The notes: generated by a model not told the origin, from the letters alone. Positions 41,250 through 57,066 are shown, counted from the stretch's first letter. The stretch: 64,000 bases of DNA from Sphingomonas sp. UNC305MFCol5.2 (GCF_000712135.1 NZ_JOOE01000002.1:310001-374000); one strand, 5' to 3'. A program made the numbers and translations.

Positions 41250-43513
41250 GGAATCAGCTCGACGGCATCGATCGCCCAGATCGGATCAACGCCCTTGGCG
41301 GTGTAGGTGATGCACAAGGTTTCGCTCCCGGCGCGCGGCGCGAGGGGCGCGACCAGCCGGGTCAGCCCCGGATTGCCGGCCGCCGGCGCGAGCGGAAGCA
41401 CGGCGAGGCGGGGACCCTCGCACTTGTCCGCATACACCACGAACTCGCCTTCGGGCGTCGTCGGAGCCGCGAACTTGATGCCGTCGCGATCCTTGCCGAC
41501 CTGAAAGTTGAACGGGATCTGCCCGACGGTGATTGCGATCCCCTTCGCATCGCGCACCGGCGCCTTCTCCCACAGCCAGCACGGATTGAAGATGTCGGAG
41601 ACGAAGACCGCGCGTTTGCCGGTGGCCGGATAATCGTCCTCTAGCGCGAGCACGACTCGGTTGGTGCAGGTCTTGAGTGCTTCGTCGCTGCGCCGGCGAA
41701 CACTCTGCTGCGTGAGTTTCTGTGCGATCGCGCCGGGAAGCCCGCGGCCGTCATGCATGGCCTCCGCTTTCAGCTCGAAGGGGAGCTTCGCCGCGAACGG
41801 GCCGGCATAGACTGGCGATTTCGCACCGACCGCGCTTCCGTCGACGGTATAGCGCATCTTCAGCCCCGCCTGATTGGCGAGCGAGACGGTGACGCTGTCG
41901 CTGCCCGGCGTGTAATCGACATCGGGTTTGACCTCGAACGCGCTGGTAGCTGCGTTCAACCCGAGATCGTGCATCCGTGCCATCTGCGGGATCACGCGAT
42001 CGACGAAGCCGTTAAAATCGCTCGCGCCCTTCGTCGACCAGCCGATCTCGGCGACTGCCGAGGCCCGCGGGAAGGTCATCCATGCCGCGCGTTCCTCGGT
42101 CCGGACATGCTCGGTCCACAGATTGGCCTGCAGGCCGAGGACGTGATGCTGCTGCGCCGTCGGGATTTCCGCCGGCACCGGATCGAAGTCGTAGATCGTC
42201 TTCAGGTCCATCACGCCGAGGCGGCCCGGCGGCTCGCTGTCGCCGGCACCTTGGCGGTGATCGAAATAGAGCGTCGGCGAGGGACTGAGCACTGCATCAT
42301 GGCCTGCCTTGGCGGCGGTGATCGCGCCTTCGATGCCGCGCCACGATGTGATCGTCGCGTCGGGCGGGACTTCGCCGCCTTCGAGAATCTCGTCCCAGCC
42401 GATCAGCTTGCGCCCGCGCTTCGTCAGATGCGCGCCGATCCGGTGCATGAACCAGGCCTGCAGCGCGGTCTCGTCCTTGATGCCGAGCGCTTTCATCCGC
42501 GCCTGGATTGCGGCCGAGCCCTTCCACTGGTCCTTCACCGCCTCGTCGCCGCCGACATGAATGTATTTGGAGGGGAACAAAGCGATAACCTCGTCGATCA
42601 CATCTTCAAGGAATCTGAATGTCTTGTCGTCGATATTGTAGAGCCAGGGGAAGACACCCCAGTCGCTCTCGGTGCCCGGCGGGATCGGCACGCCCGTGCC
42701 GAGTTCGGGATAGGCGCGGATCGCCGATAGCGCATGGCCGGGCATCTCGATCTCGGGGATGATCGTGATGTTTCGCTGCGCAGCATAAGCGACGATGCTG
42801 CGGATCTCGTCCTGCGAATAATAGCCCCCGACCCGCGGCAATTGGGGCGCGCCCGGAGCAGTCGCCGGACGCCGCCAGCCTGCGATTTGCGTAAGCTTCG
42901 GAAACTTCCTGATCTCCACGCGCCAGCCCTGATCGTCGACCAGATGCCAATGCAGCGTGTTGAGCTTGTTGACCGCCATCCAGTCGATCAGCTTCCGCAC
43001 ATAAGCGGGCGACTGGAAATGCCGCGCGCTGTCGAGCATCAGCCCGCGCCAGCCGAACCGCGGGGCGTCCACAGCTCCGAACGCTGGAACCTCGACTGCG
43101 CCCCTCCCCGGCACCTGCGTCATCGCCTGCCACAAGGTGACCGCGCCGTAGAGCAGCCCGGCATCGTCGCCGGCGGTGATGACCGCGCCGCGCGGCGTAA
43201 CATCGAGGCGATAGCTTTCCGCCTTGCCGGTGGCGGCGCGGACGAAGCGGATCGAAGGCGCCGAACCGCGCGATCCGATGGGAAGCGCGAGTCCGCGCGA
43301 TTCACCAGCCAGCGCGGCGAGCCGTTCGGCGGCGATGCGCGCACCGGCATCCCCCGCCGGCACCACCAGCATCGTCTTTCCATTGATTGCGAAACTGCCT
43401 TGCCCGGCATGCAGCTCCACTGGCACGGGTAGCAGCTTCGGCACCTGTGCCAGCGCAGGCGTCCCGGCCAGCACGGCGCCGAACGCCACCAACGATCGAG
43501 CAAAGGAAATCAA
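41246..43513 (-). CDS. Secreted GH20 beta-N-acetylhexosaminidase
   Basis: A 755-residue protein translated from TTG at 43513. GGGAG stands six bases upstream and a signal peptide follows at once (ISFARSLVAFGAVLAGTPAL, then AQ). Longer starts would put 46 charged residues ahead of it. A GH20 N-terminal beta/alpha domain precedes the catalytic barrel, with D323-E324 in HVGGDEAVKDQW and WHLVDDQGW and WGYEIxx-like segments. A chitobiase C-terminal module with FSHYTTDGS-like MRYTVDGSAV follows. The last 130 residues add a beta domain with two cysteines. It releases GlcNAc from chitin oligomers in the periplasm and heads the PTS operon. Confidence 0.92.
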   Translation of the reverse strand: MISFARSLVAFGAVLAGTPALAQVPKLLPVPVELHAGQGSFAINGKTMLVVPAGDAGARIAAERLAALAGESRGLALPIGSRGSAPSIRFVRAATGKAESYRLDVTPRGAVITAGDDAGLLYGAVTLWQAMTQVPGRGAVEVPAFGAVDAPRFGWRGLMLDSARHFQSPAYVRKLIDWMAVNKLNTLHWHLVDDQGWRVEIRKFPKLTQIAGWRRPATAPGAPQLPRVGGYYSQDEIRSIVAYAAQRNITIIPEIEMPGHALSAIRAYPELGTGVPIPPGTESDWGVFPWLYNIDDKTFRFLEDVIDEVIALFPSKYIHVGGDEAVKDQWKGSAAIQARMKALGIKDETALQAWFMHRIGAHLTKRGRKLIGWDEILEGGEVPPDATITSWRGIEGAITAAKAGHDAVLSPSPTLYFDHRQGAGDSEPPGRLGVMDLKTIYDFDPVPAEIPTAQQHHVLGLQANLWTEHVRTEERAAWMTFPRASAVAEIGWSTKGASDFNGFVDRVIPQMARMHDLGLNAATSAFEVKPDVDYTPGSDSVTVSLANQAGLKMRYTVDGSAVGAKSPVYAGPFAAKLPFELKAEAMHDGRGLPGAIAQKLTQQSVRRRSDEALKTCTNRVVLALEDDYPATGKRAVFVSDIFNPCWLWEKAPVRDAKGIAITVGQIPFNFQVGKDRDGIKFAAPTTPEGEFVVYADKCEGPRLAVLPLAPAAGNPGLTRLVAPLAPRAGSETLCITYTAKGVDPIWAIDAVELIP

Positions 43514-43662
43514 GCACGGCTCCCGACGATGATGCGCGACGAGCTTAGGCGGTTTCGCGCCCCGCTCAATCGGCTGCCCGCCATTTCGACGAGGCGAAAA
43601 AATGGGCGACGGAGAGACGATCTCTCGAATCTCCGCCGCCCTGTCATGCATGTGCCGTCATC

Positions 43663-46344
43663 TCAGAAGTTGACGTTGACGGAAGCGAGTGCCCTGCGCC
43701 CGGTGCGATACACGCCGCGCGGCAGGCGTTGCGTGTTGGCATAGGCATAATATTCGCTGTCGGTCAGGTTCATGCCCGAGATCGTCAGACCGATATTCTC
43801 GGTGACGTTGTAGGTCGCGGAAACATCGACATTCGCCGTGTCGCGGACGAACATCTGGTCGCCGCGGTCGATCCCGGTGAAGTATTTCGACCGCCACGTG
43901 TATGTCCCGCGGATCGACACCGGTCCACTCTCGAAGAACGGGCTGAAGCTCGCCTGGTGCCGCGAGTTAAACGGCAGGTCCGCGCCGTTCTTCGCCTCGC
44001 CGTCGGAGTAGGTGTAGTTGGCGAGCAGACCGAAACCGTAGGGCAGGTTCTGCTGATAAGCGATCGCGAAGCCCTTCACCTGCGCCGAACCCGCGTTGAA
44101 CGGCCGGCTGACATCATAGTTGGCGATCACGCCGTGAGACGTGTCGAAATGCGGCTCGCTCACCGTCCGGGTCAGGATGTAGTTAGAGATATTCTTGTAG
44201 AAGACCTCCGCGGAAAGGATTGCGCGCGGCGCGAGATACCATTCAAGCGACGCGTTGAAATTGTCCGATTCGTACGGCTCGAGATCGGGATTGCCGCCGC
44301 CGCCGGTGTGGATCGAATCCGCTAGCCAGAACGAGTTGGTCATATCCGAATAATTGGGGCGTGCGATCACCTGTGTCGCCGCCGCGCGGAAGATCAGATC
44401 GCGCTTGAGGTCGATCGCGATGTTGATCGACGGCAGGACGTTTTCATAGGTCTTGTGGGTGGCCTGCCAAACCCAGTCCGTCGCCGCGGCGCAATTTCCC
44501 GTGGTGCAGACGAAGCCGGCGCTCTCGCTCGAGGTATTCACGTAGCGCGCGCCGATATTGCCGCGCAGCGCGCCCTGCTCGAAATTGATCTGCGCGTAGG
44601 CGGCGTGGATGTCTTCGGTCACATCCCAGTTGCCGGCAGCGAATTCGACGGCGGCGAATTGCGACGGCGTCGGGACCGCCCCGCCCCCCGGCACCCAGCT
44701 GCCGCCCTCGACATAGTCGACCATCGAATTGCCGTCGATCTTGAAACGGCCGGTCATCTGGTCGTTTACACCGTTGAAGCCGCGCAGATAGTTGTCGCTG
44801 ACCTGGCTCGTATTGAACTGCGAGGCGGGCACGTTGACCCCCGCGACCGTGACGCCCGCATAGCGCTGGCCGGTCTCATGCCGACGATATTTGTAGCCCA
44901 GCTGCAGGCTCTTCAGCGAACCGTCGAACTTGAAGGTCAAATCGGCCTGGCCATAGCGCTCCTTGTCGCTGGTCGGCTTCTCGACAAGGTTGCCGCTCCA
45001 GCCGGGATCGGTCCGGAATGCCGCGGGATTGCCGAGCACGTCGGTCGAGTAGCTGATCGACCCGGGGCTCTTGGGCGCGCCGCTGATGTCGACGGTGTAG
45101 TTGGCCCAGTTGAGGAATTCGAGGAACACCTGCTTTTTGGTGCCGCCATCGGCATCGGACATGCCGCCCTCGACATTGACCGCCAGCTTATCGCTGTTCC
45201 AGCCGATCTGGCCGTGCCAGGTCTCGGAATGCATCTCGGCGGTGCGATATTGCGCGTCGAGCACCGAAAGCGCGTTGGTGAACGACGCCTTGGTGACGAT
45301 TCCGTCCTGCACCTGGAGCGAATTGAGCGCGCCGGCGCTGTTCCAGGTGTTGCCCCCGAACGTGTACATCGACTGATTGAGATTGTCGTAGGTCGCGTCG
45401 ATACGAAGATAGTCGACACCAATCGTCAGCTCCGGCACCGGCCGCCACTGCGCCGCCGCCGAATAGGTCAGGCGCTCGCGGCCTTGCTCGAAATAGGACG
45501 TGCCGAATGCGTTGGGGGCTACCGCCTTGGGATTGGCTGCGAGCGTGGTCGCGCAGGTGCCGGTGCAATTGCCCGTGGTGATCGAGCTGGCACCGGCATC
45601 GTTGCGGCCGTTCCAGAAGTCCGCGGTGATCGTGCCATAGGCTTCCAGACCCTCGCGGCGGAGCTGATCCTTGGCGCGCTGGAACGACGCGAGGAAGCCG
45701 AGCGTGCCGGATTCATTGTGCCAGCTGACCAACGCCGAACCCTGCAGGTCGCCCTTTTCCGAGCGATCATTGTAAAGATAGCCGAGCGTGCCGGCGACCG
45801 TGAGCGGCTTGAGGTCGAGCGGCTTGCGCGTGACGACGTTGACCGTGCCGCCGATCGAGCCTTCGTCGATACGGGACTCGGCCGACTTGTATACGTCGAC
45901 GCGGCTGACCAGCTGCGGCGCGAGCAACGCGTAGTTGAACGTGCGGCCCGGCGAATCGAGGATGAACCAGTCGGCCGATGCGACCGTCTGGCCGTTGAGG
46001 AGCGTCCGATTGAGCGCCGGATCGGTGCCGAGGATGGAAACCTTCTCGCCCTGGCCGAACTGACGGTCGACAGTGACGCCGGGAACCAATGTCAGCGCTT
46101 CGGCGACATTGGTATTGGGAAATTTGCCGACATCCTCGGCCGAGATCGAGTCGACGATCGAATTGGCATTGCGCTTGGTCTCGATCGATTGCGCCAACGA
46201 GGCGCGATAGCCGGTGACGACGATTTCTCCGCCATCCTGCACGTCGGCTGACGCCGGCGTTTCCTCTGCTGTCTGTGCGTATGCGGCGCCTGAAAGCAGC
46301 GCGATCGCACTGGCGGTGCCGACGAGAAAAGTCCGAATCCCCAT
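43663..46344 (-). CDS. TonB-dependent receptor, probable chitooligosaccharide importer
   Basis: An 893-residue outer-membrane transporter with a signal peptide (residues 1-23, ending AAYA). The TonB box EIVVTGYR lies at 40-47. The plug domain contains FPNTNVAEALTLVPGVTVDR and GSIGGTVNVVTRKPLDL. The barrel ends in LASVNVNF. It is divergent from a HutC-type GntR regulator and lies upstream of the hexosaminidase and PTS genes on the same strand, with 149 bp between. By context it takes up GlcNAc-containing oligomers, as shown for related nag-locus receptors of Xanthomonas and Caulobacter. Paired ATACCA repeats lie 43 bases before its start. Confidence 0.92.
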   Translation of the reverse strand: MGIRTFLVGTASAIALLSGAAYAQTAEETPASADVQDGGEIVVTGYRASLAQSIETKRNANSIVDSISAEDVGKFPNTNVAEALTLVPGVTVDRQFGQGEKVSILGTDPALNRTLLNGQTVASADWFILDSPGRTFNYALLAPQLVSRVDVYKSAESRIDEGSIGGTVNVVTRKPLDLKPLTVAGTLGYLYNDRSEKGDLQGSALVSWHNESGTLGFLASFQRAKDQLRREGLEAYGTITADFWNGRNDAGASSITTGNCTGTCATTLAANPKAVAPNAFGTSYFEQGRERLTYSAAAQWRPVPELTIGVDYLRIDATYDNLNQSMYTFGGNTWNSAGALNSLQVQDGIVTKASFTNALSVLDAQYRTAEMHSETWHGQIGWNSDKLAVNVEGGMSDADGGTKKQVFLEFLNWANYTVDISGAPKSPGSISYSTDVLGNPAAFRTDPGWSGNLVEKPTSDKERYGQADLTFKFDGSLKSLQLGYKYRRHETGQRYAGVTVAGVNVPASQFNTSQVSDNYLRGFNGVNDQMTGRFKIDGNSMVDYVEGGSWVPGGGAVPTPSQFAAVEFAAGNWDVTEDIHAAYAQINFEQGALRGNIGARYVNTSSESAGFVCTTGNCAAATDWVWQATHKTYENVLPSINIAIDLKRDLIFRAAATQVIARPNYSDMTNSFWLADSIHTGGGGNPDLEPYESDNFNASLEWYLAPRAILSAEVFYKNISNYILTRTVSEPHFDTSHGVIANYDVSRPFNAGSAQVKGFAIAYQQNLPYGFGLLANYTYSDGEAKNGADLPFNSRHQASFSPFFESGPVSIRGTYTWRSKYFTGIDRGDQMFVRDTANVDVSATYNVTENIGLTISGMNLTDSEYYAYANTQRLPRGVYRTGRRALASVNVNF

Positions 46345-46386
46345 CTCTCTTCCCCTTAAGGTTGTTTTTTATGGCATGTCTTTTTT

Positions 46387-46403
46387 ATACCATTTGCATA
46401 CCA
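46387..46403. promoter_or_regulatory. Tandem ATACCA repeats, receptor side
   Basis: ATACCA occurs at 46387-46392 and 46398-46403, exactly 11 bases (one helical turn) apart. The mirror-image pair lies at 46505-46521 on the other side of the divergent interval. This is the likely binding site of the adjacent HutC-type regulator. Confidence 0.55.
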
Positions 46404-46504
46404 ATGAGCAGACCATCCGTCAGACCACTACGGTCGTCAAGAGGGAATCTTTCACAAATATGACGAGCAGGTGTGCTGGGGAGATGCATTTTATGACTAG
46501 CATG

Positions 46505-46521
46505 TGGTATGATATTGGTAT
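46505..46521. promoter_or_regulatory. Tandem TGGTAT repeats, regulator side
   Basis: TGGTAT occurs at 46505-46510 and 46516-46521, again 11 bases apart, in the opposite orientation to the receptor-side pair. It lies 44 bases before the regulator ATG, consistent with autoregulation and shared control of both divergent promoters. Confidence 0.55.
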
Positions 46522-46564
46522 TAGTGTTGCTTCCAACGCACGCACGCTCAATGGTGGGGCCCAC

Positions 46565-47308
46565 ATGCCGCTTCTGGCCGAAAAGATACGACCCCTCGAT
46601 GGAACCGGTGGCGGCCCGCTTTACCGGCGGCTGGAAGATGCCCTGCGCGATGCGCTCCGCGATCAGGTGCTCAAGCCCAATGAGGCGCTGCCGGCAGAAC
46701 GCGATCTCGCCGCCGATCTCTCGGTATCGCGGATCACGCTGCGCAAGGCGCTCGATACTCTGGTCAACGAGGGCCTGCTGATCCGCCGCCAGGGCGCGGG
46801 CACCTTCGTTGCCGGCCGCGTCGAGAAGCAGTTCGCCAAGCTCTCGTCCTTCTCCGAAGACATGGCGGCGCGCGGGCGTACGGTGCGCAGCGAATGGCTC
46901 GGCCGATCGTCGGGCGCGGTGACTCCGGACGAGGCGCTGACCCTGGGACTGAGCCCGGGCACGCCCGTCTATCGCTTCAACCGTATCCGTTTCGCCGACG
47001 ATACGCCGATGGCACTGGAATATTCGACGATCCCCGGCTTTGGCCTCGACAGCGAGGAAGTCGTCGGCGCGTCGCTCTATGCCGCGCTCGAAGTCACGCG
47101 CAACCGCCCGGTCCGCGCGCTCCAGCGGCTCCGTGCAGTGTTGTTCAACGCCGGGCAGGCCAAATTGCTCGGGATCGAAGCAGGCGCTCCGGGACTTTAT
47201 ATCGAGCGCCGGGGTTTCCTCGCCGATGGTCGAGTCATCGAGGCGACGCGGAGCTGGTATCGCGGCGATGCCTATGATTTCGTCGCTGAACTCGACACGC
47301 GGGGTTGA
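46565..47308 (+). CDS. nagR: GntR-family regulator, HutC/UTRA subfamily (NagR-like)
   Basis: A 247-residue regulator. The winged helix (about residues 15-80) has LPAERDLAADLSVSRITLRK and LLIRRQGAGTFVAGRV. The UTRA effector domain (about 95-240) has YRFNRIRFADDTPMALEYST and [32 protein letters not shown] precedes the ATG at 46565; the longer open frame upstream is not regulator-like. HutC-type members at nag loci (NagR/YvoA, DasR) bind GlcNAc-6-P or GlcN-6-P, so derepression by GlcNAc-6-P is expected. It leads an operon with the SIS protein and NagA. Confidence 0.9.
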   Translation: MPLLAEKIRPLDGTGGGPLYRRLEDALRDALRDQVLKPNEALPAERDLAADLSVSRITLRKALDTLVNEGLLIRRQGAGTFVAGRVEKQFAKLSSFSEDMAARGRTVRSEWLGRSSGAVTPDEALTLGLSPGTPVYRFNRIRFADDTPMALEYSTIPGFGLDSEEVVGASLYAALEVTRNRPVRALQRLRAVLFNAGQAKLLGIEAGAPGLYIERRGFLADGRVIEATRSWYRGDAYDFVAELDTRG

Positions 47309-47312
47309 TGCA

Positions 47313-48344
47313 GTGACGAGTCCCGAGACGACCAAGATGTTCCATGAGGCCGGCGAGGCTGCGGTGGTGGTGCGCCGCCAGCTCGGCGCCAATCAGACCG
47401 CAGTGACTGCGCTCGCCGCCGACCTGCGTGCCCATGCCCCGCGCGGCGTGCTCACCTGCGCCCGCGGCAGTTCGGACCATGCCGCGACATTCGGCAAATA
47501 TCTGATCGAGACGCGGCTGGGCGTGCTGACCACTTCCGCCGCGCCATCGATCTCGTCGGTTTACGGCGCCTCGGCGAATCTGACCGACATGCTGGCGATC
47601 GGCATTTCGCAATCGGGCAAGAGCCCCGACATCCTCTCGGCGATGCGGGCGGCGAAGCAAGGCGGCGCGCGCACGGTCGCATTGGTCAACACCGCCGATT
47701 CGCCGCTGGCGGACGATGTCGATACCTTCCTGCCGCTTCATGCCGGCGCGGAACTCAGTGTCGCCGCGACCAAATCGTACATCGCCAGCCTCGCCGGCTT
47801 GCTCCACCTCGTCGGCGAATGGGCCGGCGACGGCGAATTGCTCGAAGCTTTGTTCGGCGCCCCTGCGCTGCTCGAACAGGCCTGGGTGTCCGATTGGTCG
47901 CCGATGGTCGATCGGCTGGAGCGCGCGCAGGGCCTGTACGTCATCGGCCGCGGACTCGGCTTCGGCATCGCGCAGGAGGCTGCGCTCAAGTTCAAGGAGA
48001 CCTGCGGGCTCCATGCCGAGGCGTTCAGCGCCGCCGAGGTCCGCCACGGCCCGATGGCGCTGGTCGGCCCCGACTTTCCTTTGCTCGTTTTCCGCCAGGG
48101 TGACGAGACTGCCGACGGCGTCGACGAACTCGTCGCCGATGTGCTTGCGCGCGGCGGCGACGTGCTGGTGAGCGGCGGCGACGTGCCTGGCGCGGTCCAG
48201 CTGCCGCATCCGGCGGCGCATCCCGCGATCGAGCCGATGCTGCAGATCCAGGCCTTTTACCGCGCGGTAAACGCGCTATCGCTGCGTCGCGGGCTGGACC
48301 CCGATCGCCCTCCCCTGCTCGCCAAGGTTACCGAAACCGTCTGA
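47313..48344 (+). CDS. SIS-domain glucosamine-6-phosphate deaminase/isomerase (NagB-II type)
   Basis: A 343-residue protein with two sugar-isomerase (SIS) domains and no glutaminase domain. It matches the isomerase half of GlmS: CARGSSDHAATFGKYLIET, ISQSGKSPDILSAMRAAKQG, and KETCGLHAEAFSAAEVRHGP followed by the family C-terminal end LAKVTETV. Such stand-alone proteins in nag clusters (NagB-II/AgaS group) replace NagB and turn glucosamine-6-phosphate into fructose-6-phosphate plus ammonia. GTG at 47313 lies four bases after the regulator stop; an internal ATG at 47337 has a poorer ribosome site. Its stop overlaps the NagA start by one base. Confidence 0.9.
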   Translation: MTSPETTKMFHEAGEAAVVVRRQLGANQTAVTALAADLRAHAPRGVLTCARGSSDHAATFGKYLIETRLGVLTTSAAPSISSVYGASANLTDMLAIGISQSGKSPDILSAMRAAKQGGARTVALVNTADSPLADDVDTFLPLHAGAELSVAATKSYIASLAGLLHLVGEWAGDGELLEALFGAPALLEQAWVSDWSPMVDRLERAQGLYVIGRGLGFGIAQEAALKFKETCGLHAEAFSAAEVRHGPMALVGPDFPLLVFRQGDETADGVDELVADVLARGGDVLVSGGDVPGAVQLPHPAAHPAIEPMLQIQAFYRAVNALSLRRGLDPDRPPLLAKVTETV

Positions 48345-49516
48345 TGGTCACTGCTCTGGTCAATGGTCGCGTGCTTCGCGCGGATGCCTTTCGCGACGGC
48401 GAAGCCGTGCTTCTGGATGGCGATCGTATCGCCGCGATCGTACCCGCGCGCGAAGTCCCCGCCGACGCGGCGCGGCATGATCTTCAGGGCGCGATGCTGC
48501 TCCCCGGGTTCATCGACACCCAGGTGAATGGCGGCGGCGGCGTGCTGTTCAACGAATCACCGACGGTCGAGGGGATCGCCGCGATCGGTGCGGCACATCG
48601 CCGCTTCGGCACCACCGGCTTCCTGCCGACGCTGATCAGCGACGATCTCGACGTGATCCGCCGCGCGGTCGTCGCGGTCGATGCTGCGATCGCGCAAGGG
48701 GTGCCCGGCGTGCTCGGCATCCATATCGAGGGGCCGTTCCTGAACGTCGAACGCCGAGGCATCCATCGCTCCGACAAGATCCGGGCACTCGACGAAGAAG
48801 GCGTTGCGGTGCTGACCTCGCTCAAGCGCGGCCGCACGCTGGTGACACTCGCGCCCGAACGGACCACGCCCGCGACGATCCGTCGCCTGACGAGCGCCGG
48901 AGTGATCGTGGCGGCCGGACACAGCAATGCCACCTATGAGCAATCGATCGCCGCGGTCGAAGCCGGCGCGACCGGCATCACGCATTTGTTCAACGCGATG
49001 TCGCCGCTCGCCTCGCGCGCGCCCGGGCTGACCGGTGCTTCGCTCGAGCGGCCAGAGCTGATCTGCGGGATCATCGTCGACGGGCATCATGTCAGCCCGA
49101 CGACGCTCAAGATCGCATTGCGCTGCAAGCCGCCGGAGCAGCTCATGCTGGTCACCGATGCGATGCCGTCGGTAGGAAGCGATTCGGACGAATTCATGCT
49201 TCAGGGACGCCGGATCCGAGTCGTCGACGGGATCTGCCGGGACATGGAGGGTACCATCGCGGGCTCGCATCTCGACATGGCCTCGGCGCTCGCCAACGCC
49301 GTGAAGATGCTCGGGGCCTCCATCGAGGCAGCTGCCTGCATGGCCGCGCGCGCGCCTGCGGCGCTCCTCGGTCTGGCCGACAGCCTCGGCACGGTCGCGC
49401 CCGGCTATCGCGCCGATCTGGTGGCGCTGGACGATTCGTTCGAAGTCACCGGCACGTGGATCGGCGGGGCGCATACAGGCGTCGCGGCCGGACGAGTCCC
49501 CGCAGCCGCAAACTGA
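48344..49516 (+). CDS. nagA: N-acetylglucosamine-6-phosphate deacetylase
   Basis: A 390-residue amidohydrolase-superfamily enzyme with the NagA pattern complete. It shows LPGFIDTQVNGGGG near the start, metal ligand E129 (GIHIEGPF), H193 (AAGHSNATYE) and H214 (ITHLFNAMS). H248/H249 (IVDGHHV) contact substrate, and the catalytic base is D272 (LVTDAMPSVG). It converts GlcNAc-6-phosphate into glucosamine-6-phosphate and acetate. It shares one base with the upstream deaminase stop and ends the regulator-deaminase-NagA operon. It is convergent, 27 bp apart, with the kinase genes. Confidence 0.95.
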   Translation: MVTALVNGRVLRADAFRDGEAVLLDGDRIAAIVPAREVPADAARHDLQGAMLLPGFIDTQVNGGGGVLFNESPTVEGIAAIGAAHRRFGTTGFLPTLISDDLDVIRRAVVAVDAAIAQGVPGVLGIHIEGPFLNVERRGIHRSDKIRALDEEGVAVLTSLKRGRTLVTLAPERTTPATIRRLTSAGVIVAAGHSNATYEQSIAAVEAGATGITHLFNAMSPLASRAPGLTGASLERPELICGIIVDGHHVSPTTLKIALRCKPPEQLMLVTDAMPSVGSDSDEFMLQGRRIRVVDGICRDMEGTIAGSHLDMASALANAVKMLGASIEAAACMAARAPAALLGLADSLGTVAPGYRADLVALDDSFEVTGTWIGGAHTGVAAGRVPAAAN

Positions 49517-49543
49517 GGCTTCTGTCCGAGAGGGGCCGGGGCA

Positions 49544-51613
49544 TCAGCGGTGGTCGCGCAGTGCCGCCTTGAGCTGTTCGGGCGTGAACGGCTTGTCGAG
49601 AACGCGCACGTCCTCATGTTCGGCGGCGCGCATGTCGGGTTCGGCATAGCCGGTGATGATCAGCGCCGGCAGGTCCGCTCGGGTGTTGCGCACCTGCCGC
49701 ACCAGTTCGGCGCCCGACATGCGCGGCATCGCATAATCGGTGATCAACAGGTCGAACGCCGCCGGATCGTTGCGGAACAGCTCGAGCGCCTGTGCGCCCT
49801 CGGTGAGGTGCATCACGCTGTGACCAAGATCCTCGAGCAGCGCGGCGGTAGTCGTGCGGACGCCGTCATGATCGTCGACCAGCAGGATCCGCATCGCGGG
49901 TGTGACGCCGTTGAGCACCTCCTCCTTCGTGGTGTCCGCTTCGACCTCCGTTTCGGTCTCAGGCGCCCGCGGAAGCCATATCTCGACGCAGGTGCCCTGG
50001 CCGAGCGCGCTGTCGACCCGGACCTCGCCGCCCGATTGCTGGGCGAAGCCATAGACCATGCTGAGACCCAGGCCGGTGCCCTTGCCCACCGGCTTGGTGG
50101 TGAAGAAAGGCTCGAGCACCTGTTCGATCATCTCGGGCGCGATGCCGCAGCCCGTGTCGCCCACGCCGATCACGACATAATGGCCCGGCTTCAGGCCGGT
50201 GCGGCCGACCTGCTCGACGATCTCGCGATCTTCGGCGGCCACGGTGACCACGCCGCCCTCGGGCATCGCGTCGCGCGCATTGATGATCAGGTTCATCAAG
50301 GCGAGCTCCAGCTGGGCGGCGTCGGCATAGACCGGCGACAATGGGTCCGAGAGCTTCCACTCGAGCTCGACGAGGCCGCCTAGTGTGTGCGCTAGGAGAT
50401 TGCTGACTGATTGCGCGAGGCGGGGGATCCGCACCGACGCGGGTTCGAGCTTCTGGCGGCGCGCGAATGCGAGCAAATGCTTGACCAGCTCGGCGCCCTG
50501 CTCAGCGGCATGGCGAGTCATTGCGACAATCTTCCCCTGCTCCCCATCCAGCTCCACCCGCCGCTCGATCATGCCCAGCCCGCCGAGCACCGCGGCGAGC
50601 AGATTGTTGAAGTCGTGCGCGATGCCGCCGGTCAATTGCCCGATCGCATCCATTTTCCGCGCCTGGGTGAGCTGGCTCTCCAGTTCTTTGCGGTCGGTGA
50701 CGTCGAGCAAGGTGCCGGCGAACTCGACGGGGTTGCCGAAGGCATCACGCAGCAGCGCCGCCTGATCGAGGAAATGCTTGTACTGGCCATCGGCGCATTG
50801 CCAGCGATACTCGACCGACAGCGACTGTCCCGAACTGCGCCCCGCCATCGCCTCGACCACGCGCTCTCGATCTTCCGGGTGGAGACGGTCCACCCACAGA
50901 GTCGGGGTCCGCTGGATCTCTTCGAAGACATAGCCGGTAAGCGCCTGGAAGTTGCCGCTGACGAACTTGGGAATACGCGGCTCGGCGTCGACTTCCTCGA
51001 GATAGAGGATGATCGGCAATGACTGGATGATCGCCGCCTGGCGCTGCTCGGCGAGGCGGAGTTCCTGTTCGATCCGCAGCCGCTCGGCATTGGCGCGCAG
51101 ATTTGCGTCGAGCAGCGCCTGCTCCTGCCGGGCCTTGCGCTGGATCTCCTTGGTCATCGTGAAGAGATCGACGAACACCGCGACCTTCGACTGCAACACC
51201 ACCGCATCGACCGGCTTGAACACATAGTCCACCGCGCCCATCGAATATCCGCGCAGCAAATGCTGGCTCTCCTTGTTCACCGCGGAAAGGAAGACGATCG
51301 GCACGCGCTTGGTCTGCTCGCGCGATCGGATGATCTGCGCGGTCTCGTACCCGTCGATGCCGGGCATGTAGACGTCGAGCAGGATCACTGCGAACTCGCC
51401 CTTGAGCAGTTGGCGCAGCGCCTCTTCCCCCGAATTGGCGACGACGACGTCAGCCACGTCTTCGAGCACCGTCCGGATCGCGAGCAAATTGCGCTCGTCG
51501 TCATCGACGACGAGCACCCGGGCGCGATCTTCGATGGCTTCGGGGTCTGTCACAAGCGGGGCCTCGGCGATCGTCGCGGTTCGGGTCGGCGGGATCCGGG
51601 AGCGCATCCGCAC
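49544..51613 (-). CDS. Hybrid histidine kinase: REC-PAS-HisKA-HATPase-REC
   Basis: A 689-residue soluble protein without membrane segments. The N-terminal receiver has phosphoacceptor D80 ([13 protein letters not shown]). A short coiled coil (about 150-195) and a PAS domain (about 200-310) follow. The kinase core has H333 ([17 protein letters not shown], the HisKA type with HDFNN) and ATP-binding GVGDTGCGI and [16 protein letters not shown]-terminal receiver has [16 protein letters not shown] at 51613 is one base after the stop of the HAMP-array kinase; ATG at 51607 is the alternative. The front receiver suggests it takes phosphate from another kinase, most simply its operon partner, making a phosphorelay step. 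Confidence 0.93.
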   Translation of the reverse strand: MRMRSRIPPTRTATIAEAPLVTDPEAIEDRARVLVVDDDERNLLAIRTVLEDVADVVVANSGEEALRQLLKGEFAVILLDVYMPGIDGYETAQIIRSREQTKRVPIVFLSAVNKESQHLLRGYSMGAVDYVFKPVDAVVLQSKVAVFVDLFTMTKEIQRKARQEQALLDANLRANAERLRIEQELRLAEQRQAAIIQSLPIILYLEEVDAEPRIPKFVSGNFQALTGYVFEEIQRTPTLWVDRLHPEDRERVVEAMAGRSSGQSLSVEYRWQCADGQYKHFLDQAALLRDAFGNPVEFAGTLLDVTDRKELESQLTQARKMDAIGQLTGGIAHDFNNLLAAVLGGLGMIERRVELDGEQGKIVAMTRHAAEQGAELVKHLLAFARRQKLEPASVRIPRLAQSVSNLLAHTLGGLVELEWKLSDPLSPVYADAAQLELALMNLIINARDAMPEGGVVTVAAEDREIVEQVGRTGLKPGHYVVIGVGDTGCGIAPEMIEQVLEPFFTTKPVGKGTGLGLSMVYGFAQQSGGEVRVDSALGQGTCVEIWLPRAPETETEVEADTTKEEVLNGVTPAMRILLVDDHDGVRTTTAALLEDLGHSVMHLTEGAQALELFRNDPAAFDLLITDYAMPRMSGAELVRQVRNTRADLPALIITGYAEPDMRAAEHEDVRVLDKPFTPEQLKAALRDHR

Positions 51614-51614
51614 C

Positions 51615-56999
<5,385 letters not shown>

Positions 57000-57066
57000 C
57001 TGGCACTCCTGGTATGAATCCCCCCACCCCGAAATGCACCACGGCCCCCCGGCCAGGAACCTGCAT

